Source: Metasolibacillus fluoroglycofenilyticus | Lineage (GTDB): Bacteria; Bacillota; Bacilli; Bacillales_A; Planococcaceae | Direction: 5' to 3' | NCBI RefSeq assembly: GCF_003049645.1 | Contig: NZ_PYWK01000003.1 | Location: 186,001 to 250,000 of the forward strand | Length of the DNA stretch: 64,000 bases | Shown: positions 1-8,874 of the stretch, piece by piece | Layout: each line of letters opens with the position of its first letter | How positions within the stretch are numbered: position 1 is the stretch's first letter | Position numbers and translations under genes: made by a program | Notes under the pieces: model-generated | The model's input: the letters and a program-made list of their open reading frames with translations, nothing else | Databases searched by the model: none | Told to the model about the DNA's origin: nothing

Positions 1-1733
1 GCCTGCTCAGCCGTTTTACCGCCCTGTTCAGCAATAATTGCATGAATCGTTTGGTCAACATCTGCTGCCATTGTCTTTTCATCACCACATACATAAATAA
101 CAGCGCCTTGCTCAATCCACTCAAATAGCTCCTTCGCATGCTCCTGTAAACGATGCTGCACATAAATTTTCCTATCACTATCACGTGAAAATGCTGCTGT
201 TAAATTAGTTAATGCCTGTTCCTGTAGCCAGCGCTGCCAATCTGTTTGGTATAAGAAATCTGTAACAAAATGCTGCTCACCGAAAAACAGCCATGCCTTG
301 CCCTGTGCCTCACGCGTTGCACGCTCCTCTATAAATGAGCGAAACGGTGCAATTCCTGTACCAGCACCAATCATAATAATCGGTGTTGCATCATTCTGTG
401 GCAGTTTAAAATTCGGATTGGAATGGATATAGATAGGTAGCTTTTGACCAACCTCAACGCGCTCTGCAATCTGACCTGAGCATACGCCAAGACGCTTACG
501 CTCATCCTTGTCATAGCTTACTTTCCCAATTGTCAAATGTACTTCCTCTTCATTGGCTGCTTGACTAGAGGCAATGGAATATAAACGTGCTGGAATTTTG
601 CGGAGCAGCTCAATAAATTGCTGTGCATTCCATGAAAACGGCCCGAAGCTTTGTACAACGTCTAATAAATCACGTCCATACACATAATCCTTCCATTTAT
701 CATCTTGCACAAGCGCTGCAAAATCTCGATTTAGCGTATAGTTTTGAATTTTTTGCAGCAATGGCTTTGATAATACAGTAATTTCAAGCTTTTTTTGTAG
801 TGCCTCGGCTAAAGTTATAGATTGCTGTTCAACCGTTACAATCTCAGTTTGCTTGAAGCCAAGTGCTTCGATTAATATTCCGACAAGCTGCTCATCGTTT
901 TCAGGTAAAATACCTATGCTATCTCCAGGTGCATAGGTCAGACCTGACTCTTCTAGAGAAAGTTCGATATGATACGTCGCTTTATTTGAACCACGCCCAT
1001 TCAAATTAATTTTCTCAAGCACCTCGGCATAAAACGGATTACTTTTTGAATACTTCGAACTCTTAACTTCTTTTGTCTCCGTATTTGCCTGTATTGAAGC
1101 AGTTTGTGGACTTGTCGTAATTAGTGCTTTTTTTACATCCTCAATCCACTGTGCTGCTAGGCTGTCATAGTCAAGGTCACAGTCAACCCGAGGTATAATA
1201 CGCTTCGCACCGAGCTTTTCTAATTGCTCATCAAAGTCAGCACCTGTCTTGCAAAAAAATTCATAGGAGCTGTCACCAAGTGCCAATACGGAAAACTGTG
1301 CATGCTCTAAATTCGGCGCTCGCTTACTGTGTAAAAATTCATGCAATTGAATCGCATTGTCTGGTGGCGTTCCCTCACCATGCGTACTTGTGACAATCAA
1401 TAAATTATTTAGCTTCTTTAACTGATTTGGCTTAAAGGCTGACATCGATTCAATTTTCACATCTACTCCTACCTCTTTTAACTCCGCCCCAAGCTTTTCG
1501 GCTAAAGCTTGTGCATTGCCGGTTTGAGAGCCGTATAAAATGGTTGCTGATTGCGGCTCTGCTGCAATCGCTTTTACCTCTTCTGCTACTGCAACGGCTA
1601 CACCTGTAGCGGGTGCAACGCTTAAATAACCTGTTAGCCAAATTTTTTGGTAGTCATTTAATGTAGGTAATAGCGTATTTAATTGTTTTACTTGCTCCTC
1701 ATTAAAAGGGCTGTTCAATACTTGTAAAGTCAA
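1..1733 (-). CDS. cysJ: Sulfite reductase [NADPH] flavoprotein alpha subunit, C-terminus cut by window edge
   Basis: Flavoprotein that passes electrons from NADPH through FAD and FMN to the CysI hemoprotein, for reduction of sulfite to sulfide. About 577 residues are present against roughly 600 usual, so only the last two dozen or so are off the left edge. The N-terminal flavodoxin domain is followed by the FAD/NADPH ferredoxin-reductase module, and the YVCGDEK motif typical of the CysJ end is present. The start is a TTG at 1733 behind GAGGTGGG; no ATG fits this position. It is the last visible gene of a minus-strand run SUMT-SirB-YezD-CysJ. cysI would be expected next, outside the window. 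Family identity is clear. Confidence 0.93.
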   Translation of the reverse strand, partial: MTLQVLNSPFNEEQVKQLNTLLPTLNDYQKIWLTGYLSVAPATGVAVAVAEEVKAIAAEPQSATILYGSQTGNAQALAEKLGAELKEVGVDVKIESMSAFKPNQLKKLNNLLIVTSTHGEGTPPDNAIQLHEFLHSKRAPNLEHAQFSVLALGDSSYEFFCKTGADFDEQLEKLGAKRIIPRVDCDLDYDSLAAQWIEDVKKALITTSPQTASIQANTETKEVKSSKYSKSNPFYAEVLEKINLNGRGSNKATYHIELSLEESGLTYAPGDSIGILPENDEQLVGILIEALGFKQTEIVTVEQQSITLAEALQKKLEITVLSKPLLQKIQNYTLNRDFAALVQDDKWKDYVYGRDLLDVVQSFGPFSWNAQQFIELLRKIPARLYSIASSQAANEEEVHLTIGKVSYDKDERKRLGVCSGQIAERVEVGQKLPIYIHSNPNFKLPQNDATPIIMIGAGTGIAPFRSFIEERATREAQGKAWLFFGEQHFVTDFLYQTDWQRWLQEQALTNLTAAFSRDSDRKIYVQHRLQEHAKELFEWIEQGAVIYVCGDEKTMAADVDQTIHAIIAEQGGKTAEQ

Positions 1734-1770
1734 GTTTCCCACCTCACGAATTATCATTACGGTTAATTAA

Positions 1771-1917
1771 TTATTTCAAACGAATCTTCTCATTTTTTTC
1801 AATTTGAACAACATGTCCGTCCTGAATAATGAGTGTAATTGTTCCAAACTTTATCGTTTCGAGCATTTCTTTAATGCTTTCAAATGTAGCCTCACTATTG
1901 CTTTTTTGCTTTGACAT
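1771..1917 (-). CDS. YezD-like small protein (DUF2292)
   Basis: A 48-residue protein starting MSKQKSNSEATFESIKEML and containing GTITLIIQDGHVVQIEK, which fits the DUF2292/YezD family of small Bacillus proteins seen with sulfur assimilation genes. The ATG at 1917 follows GGGGACATCT. The stop at 1771 leaves 37 bases before the cysJ start. No biochemical function is established that I know of. Its place between sirB and cysJ suggests a role in sulfite reductase assembly, siroheme handling or regulation, which is inference. The short beta-strand pattern with alternating hydrophobic residues is the only structural clue. Confidence 0.8.
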   Translation of the reverse strand: MSKQKSNSEATFESIKEMLETIKFGTITLIIQDGHVVQIEKNEKIRLK

Positions 1918-1930
1918 AGATGTCCCCTCC

Positions 1931-2665
1931 TCACACATTCAATAGCTCCCGTACCCGTTCTAGCAGCACTTGACGAACATTTTCGTCGTAGCCTAAGCTA
2001 GCACATAAAATAACATGCGAACTATCGACTTGTAGCTCCTTTATATTTTTTTCAATCCCCTTGCTTAACAAACCTGAAAACAATAAATAAGGAACGATGA
2101 ATAGCTGCTTCGCATCCCTTTTCTTTATCATTTCTAGCGCATCTTGAAAGCTCGGACCTGCTCCGTATAAAAAACAGGAGCTAACGGATTGAAAGTTAAA
2201 TCTCCGTTGTACAAGCTCACTTATTTCAGACATATTATGCACAACTGCCATATCGCTGCTACCACGTCCGATTAAAAGCACCTCCGCCTCTTGGGAAATC
2301 TCCTTTTGCTGCTCCATAATACGTTTATAAATCGTATCAACTAGCTTGTCGTGAATTCCGAATGGTCGACCAATCGTAAAATGTACATGTGGATACATTG
2401 AATGCGCCTTTTCTATCTCTGCCGGAATATCCTCCTTTGCGTGCTGCGCTGTTAATAACAATAGTGGAACGATTGCAATCCTCGTCGCACCTCGCTCTAC
2501 GCAATTTTTTATGCCTTGCACAATGTCTGGCTCAACTAGCTCCAAAAATGAAATCTCCTGAATATCTACATTTACTTCATGCTCTATTTGTTTAATAAAT
2601 TGAATTGCCTCTTCTACACCTTGCCTCACTCTTGTGCCATGACCGACATATAATATTGCTTGCAT
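1931..2665 (-). CDS. sirB: Sirohydrochlorin ferrochelatase (CbiX/SirB family)
   Basis: Inserts Fe2+ into sirohydrochlorin as the last step of siroheme synthesis; siroheme is the cofactor of sulfite reductase. The 244-residue protein opens with MQAILYVGHGTRV, where the early histidine is the conserved metal-insertion residue of CbiX-type chelatases. A second repeat-like half begins near EVLLIGRGSSD (about residues 128-138), as in two-domain SirB. The length fits Bacillus SirB (about 260). The ATG at 2665 follows AGGTGATACA. It lies 15 bases after the SUMT gene and 13 before the YezD-like gene, so probably in one operon. A cobalt chelatase is the alternative, but the siroheme/sulfite context favours iron. 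Confidence 0.88.
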   Translation of the reverse strand: MQAILYVGHGTRVRQGVEEAIQFIKQIEHEVNVDIQEISFLELVEPDIVQGIKNCVERGATRIAIVPLLLLTAQHAKEDIPAEIEKAHSMYPHVHFTIGRPFGIHDKLVDTIYKRIMEQQKEISQEAEVLLIGRGSSDMAVVHNMSEISELVQRRFNFQSVSSCFLYGAGPSFQDALEMIKKRDAKQLFIVPYLLFSGLLSKGIEKNIKELQVDSSHVILCASLGYDENVRQVLLERVRELLNV

Positions 2666-2680
2666 TGTATCACCTACTTT

Positions 2681-3460
2681 TTACACGACGCTTTCTTTCA
2701 ATAATCCTTGCGCCTCCATTTTTTGTTCAAACCATTGAATTTTTTCCCTTAGTGAGACAACCTCACCTACGATAATAATGCTAGGATTTTTCACTTCGCT
2801 CGCCAGCGCGATTTCCTCAATCGTTTCAAGTGTCCCTGTAACGGTTTGCTGTTCCTCGAAAGTTCCCATATGAACGAGTGCAACAGGTGTTGTAGCAGGA
2901 CGTCCATATTTTAATAGCTGCCCGCAAATATACGGTAAATTGCCTACTCCCATATAAATAGCTAATGTATCTACTCCGTTAGCAAGGCTTTCCCATTTTA
3001 TTGAATCATCCTTCCCTTCTCTCATATGCCCCGTTACAATAGCGAAGCTGGAACCAAAATCTCGATGTGTCACAGGAATACCTGCATAGGCTGGCGCTGC
3101 AATACCTGATGTAATGCCTGGAACAATTTCATATGGAATTTGATGCGCTGCTAGCACCTCTGCCTCCTCCGCACCCCGCCCAAATACAAAGGGGTCTCCC
3201 CCCTTTAAACGCGTGACAATCTTGCCTTGCTTTGCATACTGCACAAGCGAATGGTTAATATGCTCCTGTATCATCGCATGACGATTTGGCAACTTACCGC
3301 AAAAAATCAACTGCGCACTTGGCTTTGCATAGCTCAGTAGCTCATGATTTATTAAGCGGTCATATAAAATAACATCCGCTTCTTTTATACAACGAAGCCC
3401 CTTTAATGTGATAAGCTCCACATCTCCAGGGCCTGCACCAACAATATAAACTTTTCCCAC
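2681..3460 (-). CDS. Uroporphyrinogen-III C-methyltransferase (SUMT)
   Basis: Makes precorrin-2 from uroporphyrinogen III with two SAM molecules, the entry to siroheme. The protein (259 residues from this start) begins VGKVYIVGAGPGD, the SAM-binding signature, and carries the family motifs VTRLKGGDPFVFGRG and PGITSGIAAPAYAGIP. I place the start at the GTG at 3460 because GGAGGGG lies at proper distance before it. An upstream ATG at 3502 in the same frame would put that ribosome site inside the gene and add residues unlike the family. The length is that of single-function CobA/SirA enzymes, not CysG fusions. The precorrin-2 dehydrogenase (SirC) is not seen in this window. Confidence 0.92.
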   Translation of the reverse strand: MGKVYIVGAGPGDVELITLKGLRCIKEADVILYDRLINHELLSYAKPSAQLIFCGKLPNRHAMIQEHINHSLVQYAKQGKIVTRLKGGDPFVFGRGAEEAEVLAAHQIPYEIVPGITSGIAAPAYAGIPVTHRDFGSSFAIVTGHMREGKDDSIKWESLANGVDTLAIYMGVGNLPYICGQLLKYGRPATTPVALVHMGTFEEQQTVTGTLETIEEIALASEVKNPSIIIVGEVVSLREKIQWFEQKMEAQGLLKESVV

Positions 3461-3564
3461 TCCATTCCCCTCCATAACATTACTCAATACCAATAATATC
3501 AATGAGCAAACTACATTTTTAAAATAAACAATTCCAATAAGTTTACTTTACTATATGGTCATTG

Positions 3565-3581
3565 ATTGGTAAAATAACAAT
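3565..3581. promoter_or_regulatory. Candidate LysR-type operator between SUMT and cysL
   Basis: The divergent intergenic stretch holds ATTG-N9-CAAT, an interrupted dyad of the kind LysR regulators bind. It sits between the siroheme/cysJ operon and the cysL-like gene that should control it. This is pattern recognition only; A+T-rich DNA gives such dyads by chance. Confidence 0.3.
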
Positions 3582-3634
3582 TAATAATCATCGCTATTAG
3601 CAAAAATGATTGAGTGGAAGAGGAGGGGAGTTTG

Positions 3635-4522
3635 ATGAATATTGAGGAGCTACATACTTTTATTAAATTATGTGAAATTAAAAATTTTACGAAAACAGCA
3701 GATACATTATGTATGTCACAGCCAACGGTCAGCCTACATATTAAAAATCTAGAAAAAGAATTTCAAACACAGCTTTTTCAACGTTCACCTAAGCTACTTT
3801 GCATTACGCCTACTGGAGAAATATTGCTAGAGCGCGCAAAACAGATGATACAGCTTTATGAGCAAACAAAACAGGAGATGTTAGATTATCACCATGCAGT
3901 GCAAGGTCATTTGAAAATTGGCGCAAGCTTTACTATTGGTGAATACATTCTGCCTCCATTGCTTGTTGAATTAAAAGAAAAATATCCAGAGCTTTCCTTT
4001 CAAATTATTATTGGCAACACGGATGAAATTGTTCAATATGCTAAGCTTTTTCAAGTCGATATTGGCTTAGTAGAAGGCAAAACGAATGAAAAAGAAATAA
4101 TCGTAGAGCCTTTTAAAGATGATGAATTAGTTATTGTGTCCTCTGTGCAACATCCATTAGCAGCAAAGGAAAAAGTAACAATTGCTGATCTTCAAAATGA
4201 GGATTGGATTACACGTGAAATCGGCTCTGGAACTGGTGAATATTTAAAGCATTTTTTGCAGACAAATGAGCTGAAGGTTAAAACCTTACTCTCCATCAGC
4301 AGCATACAAGGAATAAAGGAAACGGTTATCAATAATTTAGGTCTTTCCTTGCTATCGAAAAGCGTCATTGAGCGAGATTTGAAAATGGGTGAGATTCATG
4401 TAGTACAACTTGAAAACACTCCTTTTTGGCGAACATTTTCTTATATTTATAGCCCCTCAATGAAGGAAAAAAGAAATGTAAAGATATTTATTGAAGAATT
4501 GTGCCAGCTTAAAACGTCATAG
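3635..4522 (+). CDS. cysL: LysR-family transcriptional regulator, CysL-like
   Basis: A 295-residue LysR-type regulator. The N-terminal helix-turn-helix MNIEELHTFIKLCEIKNFT / TADTLCMSQPTVSLHIKNLE is followed by a type-2 periplasmic-binding-fold effector domain (from about residue 90). I chose the ATG at 3635, seven codons inside the longest frame, because AGGAGGGG lies 5-8 bases before it and the sequence then starts exactly as LysR proteins do. It is divergent from SUMT-sirB-cysJ and 15 bases upstream of cysQ. In B. subtilis CysL activates cysJI, so the placement supports the name. Binding of an effector is not visible from sequence. Confidence 0.82.
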   Translation: MNIEELHTFIKLCEIKNFTKTADTLCMSQPTVSLHIKNLEKEFQTQLFQRSPKLLCITPTGEILLERAKQMIQLYEQTKQEMLDYHHAVQGHLKIGASFTIGEYILPPLLVELKEKYPELSFQIIIGNTDEIVQYAKLFQVDIGLVEGKTNEKEIIVEPFKDDELVIVSSVQHPLAAKEKVTIADLQNEDWITREIGSGTGEYLKHFLQTNELKVKTLLSISSIQGIKETVINNLGLSLLSKSVIERDLKMGEIHVVQLENTPFWRTFSYIYSPSMKEKRNVKIFIEELCQLKTS

Positions 4523-4537
4523 ATTGGAGCGTATTTA

Positions 4538-5356
4538 ATGGAAACTGTTATACGAATTTTAGAGCCTATTCACATCGCATTTAAAGCAGGTCAAGAAATT
4601 TTAAAGGTGTATAACACCGAAACAGTAAGTGTCGAATTTAAAGGCGATGAATCTCCTTTAACAATCGCCGATAAAAGGTCACATCATTTAATTGAAACGG
4701 AACTTGTGCGCTGCTACCCTCGCATTCCCGTTATTAGTGAGGAAGGGGAAATAGTAGATTATGCGCAGCGCAGCAAGTGGCATACTGCATGGCTAGTCGA
4801 CCCACTCGATGGTACAAAAGAATTTATTAAACGCAACGGGGAATTTACCGTCAATATTGGACTTATTGAAAATGGCACTCCTGTGCTCGGCATTATTTAT
4901 TGCCCTGTACAAGATACAATGTATTTTGCATCTAGCGTAATTGGTTCTTATAAATTAATAAATTGCACGCAAAATCTCCAGAAAATTGATACGGAAAATA
5001 TTTTACTCACCCTTTCTCAAAAGCTACCTATTGCTACAAATAGGGAAGTCTTTGCTATCGCTGTTAGCCGCTCCCATTTTTCAAGTGATACGGAGGACTA
5101 TATTCAAAAAATGCAGGAGCTGCACCACAATATTGAGCTTGTTACATCTGGTAGCTCCATTAAAATGTGCCTTGTCGCTGAAGGCCGAGTAGACGTCTAT
5201 CCACGCCTTAGCTACTCAATGGAATGGGATACTGCTGCAGGTGAAGCAATCGTGAAGTATAGCGGTGGTAAAGTGCTAGATTCCACAACTAACGAGCCTT
5301 TGCATTATAATAAGGAGCAGCTAAAAAATCCCTTTCATATTGCAACTAAAGCGTAA
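4538..5356 (+). CDS. cysQ: 3'(2'),5'-bisphosphate nucleotidase CysQ
   Basis: Hydrolyses 3'-phosphoadenosine 5'-phosphate (PAP), the inhibitory by-product of PAPS reduction, to AMP. The 272-residue protein has the inositol-monophosphatase-fold metal motifs: SEEG at 68-71, DPLDGT at 88-93, and WDTAAGEAI near the C-terminus. The ATG at 4538 follows GGAG at usual spacing. It is cotranscribed with the cysL-like gene and converges on the sulfate operon, whose APS kinase domain would create the need for PAP removal. The stop codon lies inside the shared terminator hairpin. Confidence 0.92.
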   Translation: METVIRILEPIHIAFKAGQEILKVYNTETVSVEFKGDESPLTIADKRSHHLIETELVRCYPRIPVISEEGEIVDYAQRSKWHTAWLVDPLDGTKEFIKRNGEFTVNIGLIENGTPVLGIIYCPVQDTMYFASSVIGSYKLINCTQNLQKIDTENILLTLSQKLPIATNREVFAIAVSRSHFSSDTEDYIQKMQELHHNIELVTSGSSIKMCLVAEGRVDVYPRLSYSMEWDTAAGEAIVKYSGGKVLDSTTNEPLHYNKEQLKNPFHIATKA

Positions 5357-5379
5357 GAAGCCAAGCTTTCTTACGCTTT
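5348..5379. terminator. Bidirectional terminator between cysQ and cysNC
   Basis: AAAGCGTAAGAA pairs perfectly with TTCTTACGCTTT around an 8-base loop. The hairpin includes the cysQ stop codon and lies 17 bases past the cysNC stop on the other strand, so it can serve both converging transcripts. Confidence 0.75.
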
Positions 5380-5396
5380 AACATTGCTGAATGAAG

Positions 5397-7223
5397 TTAA
5401 GCTAGCACCTTCAATACTTCCTTCACAATATAATCAGTTGCTTCCTCTAAGGAAATATTGCTCGTATCAATTTTAATATGAGGATTTTTTGGTTCCTCGT
5501 ACGGGCTTGAAATCCCAGTAAAATTAGTGATTTCCTGTGCACGTGCTTTTTGATAAAGCCCTTTGACATCACGTTTTTCGCATACGTCTAGAGGCGTGCT
5601 AATGTATATTTCGATATAGGATTGCCCTATTATTTGCTGCGCTTTTCGACGTTCCTGCTCAAAAGGTGAAATAAACGACGTTAATGTAATTAACCCCGCA
5701 TCGTTCATCAGCTTCGCCACTTCAGCAATGCGACGAATATTTTCAATACGTCCAACCTCATCAAAGCCCAAATCTTTGTTTAATCCTAATCGCACATTAT
5801 CGCCATCGAGTAGCATCGTGTGGTGACCAAATGCTACAAGGCGCTTTTCCACCTCGTTTGCAAGTGTCGACTTGCCGGAACCGGAAAGACCTGTAAACCA
5901 TAATGTCAGTGGCTTTTGCCCTTTTTGCTCAGCACGTGCCTCTCGTGTCACATCTGTTTGCTGCCCAAAAATATGCTTCTCTTGTAAGGCAATTTCCTTA
6001 ATTACACCACATGCCGCAGTCATATTCGTAATTCGGTCAATTAAAATAAAGTTACCTAATGCCTCATTTCTATCAAATGAATCAAAGACAATCTTTTCTG
6101 TTAATGCAATATCGCAGGTTGCTAGCTCGTTTTTCGTTATTTTATTCGCCGCTATATGCTGTCCTGTATTAATATCCACTTTGTGATGAATCGCTACGAT
6201 TGTGCTCGGAATAATTTTTGTTCCTACTTTAATTAAATAGTTTTTCCCTGCTGCAAGCTCCGTATCATCCATCCATAAAATTTGGGCAGTGAATAAATCA
6301 GCGACCGCTATTTGTCGGTCTGTCGTTAGTACACAGCCGCGCGAAACATCTACCTCTCTATGCAGTTGAATCGTAACAGGTTGCCCTGCATATGCAGTTT
6401 GTACTTCACGGTCCGTTACTAAAATACTTTTAACCTTCACCTTTTCATTACTAGGTAAAGTTGTTATTTCATCACCTACGGCAATTGTCCCTGCCTCAAT
6501 TTGCCCCTGAAAGCCGCGGAATGTGTGATTCGGTCTACTTACACGCTGAACAGGCATAACAAAATAATTTTGCTGCTCCTCCTGTTGTGTATCTACCTCC
6601 TCTAAATATGGTAGTAACGCCAATCCGTCGTACCATGGCGTATTTGCGGATTTTTTCGTAATATTATCTCCATTCGTTGCTGAAACTGGGATTACTTGCA
6701 CACTTTCAAGACGGAATTCCTCGATAAGTTGTAAAAAATCACTCTTAATTTTAGTAAATCGCACTTCATTAAAGTTAACTAAATCCATCTTGTTTACAGC
6801 CAGCACCAGATTTTTTACACCCATTAGTGCACATATACGTGCATGGCGCTTCGTCTGTGTAACGACACCCTTCGTTGCATCTACCAAAATAATAGCGAGG
6901 TCTGCAAATGAAGCACCTACAGCCATATTACGTGTATACTCCTCATGCCCCGGTGTATCAGCAACGATAAAGGAGCGATGAGCCGTCGTAAAATAACGAT
7001 AGGCCACATCAATTGTAATTCCTTGCTCCCTCTCTGCTAAAAGCCCATCTAATAGAAGGGAATAATCAATTTCCCCCCCGCGACTTCCTAGTCGACTATC
7101 TAACTCTAATGCTCTTTCTTGGTCAGCGAATAATAGCTTTGCGTCATACAGCATATGACCAATTAACGTCGATTTACCGTCATCGACACTGCCGCATGTA
7201 ATAAATCTCAATAAACTTTTCAT
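5397..7223 (-). CDS. cysNC: Bifunctional sulfate adenylyltransferase subunit 1 / adenylylsulfate kinase (CysN-CysC fusion)
   Basis: The 608-residue fusion has an N-terminal EF-Tu-like GTPase domain (GSVDDGKST at 11-19, DTPGHEEYTRNM near 91, NKMD for guanine) that drives APS formation with CysD. A beta-barrel region follows. The C-terminal APS kinase domain runs from about residue 439 (GLSGSGKS P-loop at 445-452, LDGDNVR after it) and makes PAPS. The start at 7223 directly abuts the cysD stop. Such NodQ-like CysNC fusions are best known from Proteobacteria; B. subtilis uses the unrelated Sat enzyme instead. It is the last gene of the sulfate operon. Confidence 0.95.
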   Translation of the reverse strand: MKSLLRFITCGSVDDGKSTLIGHMLYDAKLLFADQERALELDSRLGSRGGEIDYSLLLDGLLAEREQGITIDVAYRYFTTAHRSFIVADTPGHEEYTRNMAVGASFADLAIILVDATKGVVTQTKRHARICALMGVKNLVLAVNKMDLVNFNEVRFTKIKSDFLQLIEEFRLESVQVIPVSATNGDNITKKSANTPWYDGLALLPYLEEVDTQQEEQQNYFVMPVQRVSRPNHTFRGFQGQIEAGTIAVGDEITTLPSNEKVKVKSILVTDREVQTAYAGQPVTIQLHREVDVSRGCVLTTDRQIAVADLFTAQILWMDDTELAAGKNYLIKVGTKIIPSTIVAIHHKVDINTGQHIAANKITKNELATCDIALTEKIVFDSFDRNEALGNFILIDRITNMTAACGVIKEIALQEKHIFGQQTDVTREARAEQKGQKPLTLWFTGLSGSGKSTLANEVEKRLVAFGHHTMLLDGDNVRLGLNKDLGFDEVGRIENIRRIAEVAKLMNDAGLITLTSFISPFEQERRKAQQIIGQSYIEIYISTPLDVCEKRDVKGLYQKARAQEITNFTGISSPYEEPKNPHIKIDTSNISLEEATDYIVKEVLKVLA

Positions 7224-8123
7224 CTAGAAATACCCCTCTCGCTTACGTCTCTCCATACTCCCAACAGCCTCTTGGTCGATAACGCGTGTTGTACGTTCAG
7301 ATGTAACTGCCCCTAATGTTTCCTCTATAATTTCATCCAAAGTCACTGCATTTGATTCGACCCCACCTGTTAGCGGGTAACAGCCCAATGTACGAAAGCG
7401 AACCTTTTTCATGAACACTTCCTCATCTGGCTGTAAACGCATGCGCTCATCATCTACCATGACATAATTGCCTTCACGGTAAATAACGGGTCTTTCCTTT
7501 GCAAAATAGAGCGGTACAATATCAATATTTTCCCGATGAATATATTGCCAAATATCCTTCTCTGTCCAATTGGAAATAGGAAAAACGCGTATGCTTTCAC
7601 CTTTATGAATTCTTGTATTAAACTGCTTCCACATTTCAGGGCGTTGGTTTTTAGGGTCCCATGCATGGTTTTTATTGCGGAATGAAAAGATACGCTCCTT
7701 CGCACGAGATTTTTCTTCGTCGCGCCTGCCTCCGCCAAAGGCAGCGGTGAAGCCATATTTATTTAAGCCATCCTTTAAAGCCTGTGTTTTCATAATATCC
7801 GTATAGGCTGAGCCGTGGTCGAATGGATTAATGTTTTGTGCAAGCCCTTCCTCATTCGAATGAACAATCATTTCAATGCCTAATTCCTTTGCTCGGCGGT
7901 CACGAAACTCTATCATTTCTTTAAACTTCCATGTCGTATCGATATGCATAAATGGAAATGGTGGCTTTTCAGGATAGAAAGCCTTCATTGCTAAATGCAG
8001 CATGACAGAGCTATCCTTTCCAATTGAATAGAGCATAACAGGATTTTCACATTCTGCTGCCACTTCTCTAATAATATAAATTGCTTCTGCCTCCAATTGG
8101 TCGAGGTGAGTAAGTTCCTTCAT
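7224..8123 (-). CDS. cysD: Sulfate adenylyltransferase subunit 2
   Basis: PP-loop ATP pyrophosphatase subunit of ATP sulfurylase, which adenylates sulfate to APS. The 299-residue protein has the family motif [12 protein letters not shown] (from residue 33) and the conserved [20 protein letters not shown] segment; the C-terminal RKREGYF is also typical. The length matches CysD (about 300). The ATG at 8123 follows AAGGAG. Its stop touches the cysNC start with no gap, which suggests translational coupling of the two subunits. Confidence 0.96.
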   Translation of the reverse strand: MKELTHLDQLEAEAIYIIREVAAECENPVMLYSIGKDSSVMLHLAMKAFYPEKPPFPFMHIDTTWKFKEMIEFRDRRAKELGIEMIVHSNEEGLAQNINPFDHGSAYTDIMKTQALKDGLNKYGFTAAFGGGRRDEEKSRAKERIFSFRNKNHAWDPKNQRPEMWKQFNTRIHKGESIRVFPISNWTEKDIWQYIHRENIDIVPLYFAKERPVIYREGNYVMVDDERMRLQPDEEVFMKKVRFRTLGCYPLTGGVESNAVTLDEIIEETLGAVTSERTTRVIDQEAVGSMERRKREGYF

Positions 8124-8157
8124 TTGCGCTTCTCCTTTTCATTAAAATGACTACATC

Positions 8158-8862
8158 TCACTGGCTATGAAGCCCACATTCAGTTTTCCCTTGCCCCTGC
8201 CATCTGCCCGAACGTAAATCGTCTAACGTAAAGGCTGGCTTTGTACAATGCGAACAGCCGATACTTGGATAGCCTTGGTCGTGCAACACATTATAGGTAA
8301 GCTCATGCTTTGATACATAGCGCCACACATCCTTCCACGTCCAATGAATGAGCGGGCAAATTTTTACCGACTTAAATCTATTATCCTTATTGATAAACTC
8401 GACATTTTTGCGTGTTTTAGACTGCTCACGGCGCAAGCCAGAAATCCATGCTTTCGCACCTGATAGTACCTCGTTTAATGGCTCTAGTTTTCGAATATTA
8501 CAGCACTGGTTTGGATTCGTTTCCCACAGCTTATCACCAAACTGCTGTGCTTGGTGCTCCAATGTGAGCGCAGGTTTTTTTAGTACGATATGAAGCTTTG
8601 GATATTTCTCACGTACACGCTCAATCGTTTCATATGTTTCCTTAAAATGTACATCTGTGTCTAAAAAGACAATTTGCGCATCTGGTTGTACCTTAGCAAT
8701 TAAATCAATGAGAACAATCCCCTCAATACCAAAGCTACACGCATAGACAATCTCTTTTCCATACTCCCCATAGCTCCACTTAATGACCTCTAAAGCACCT
8801 TTATATTGCTCATCAATTGCAAACTCAATATTGGGGTTTTCCCATTTACTATATGTTAACAA
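8158..8862 (-). CDS. cysH: (Phospho)adenylylsulfate reductase, thioredoxin-dependent
   Basis: Reduces APS and/or PAPS to sulfite with electrons from thioredoxin. The 234-residue protein has C120-C121 and the C203-x2-C206 pair that bind a [4Fe-4S] cluster in APS-reducing enzymes, and the catalytic ECGLH at 228-232. The cluster cysteines mean it could use APS directly, although an APS kinase is encoded next door. B. subtilis CysH is reported to accept both substrates. The start is a TTG at 8862. Its ribosome site AAGGAGGGGG overlaps the cysA stop codon, so expression is tied to the transporter genes. Confidence 0.94.
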   Translation of the reverse strand: MLTYSKWENPNIEFAIDEQYKGALEVIKWSYGEYGKEIVYACSFGIEGIVLIDLIAKVQPDAQIVFLDTDVHFKETYETIERVREKYPKLHIVLKKPALTLEHQAQQFGDKLWETNPNQCCNIRKLEPLNEVLSGAKAWISGLRREQSKTRKNVEFINKDNRFKSVKICPLIHWTWKDVWRYVSKHELTYNVLHDQGYPSIGCSHCTKPAFTLDDLRSGRWQGQGKTECGLHSQ

Positions 8863-8874
8863 GCTGCCCCCTCC

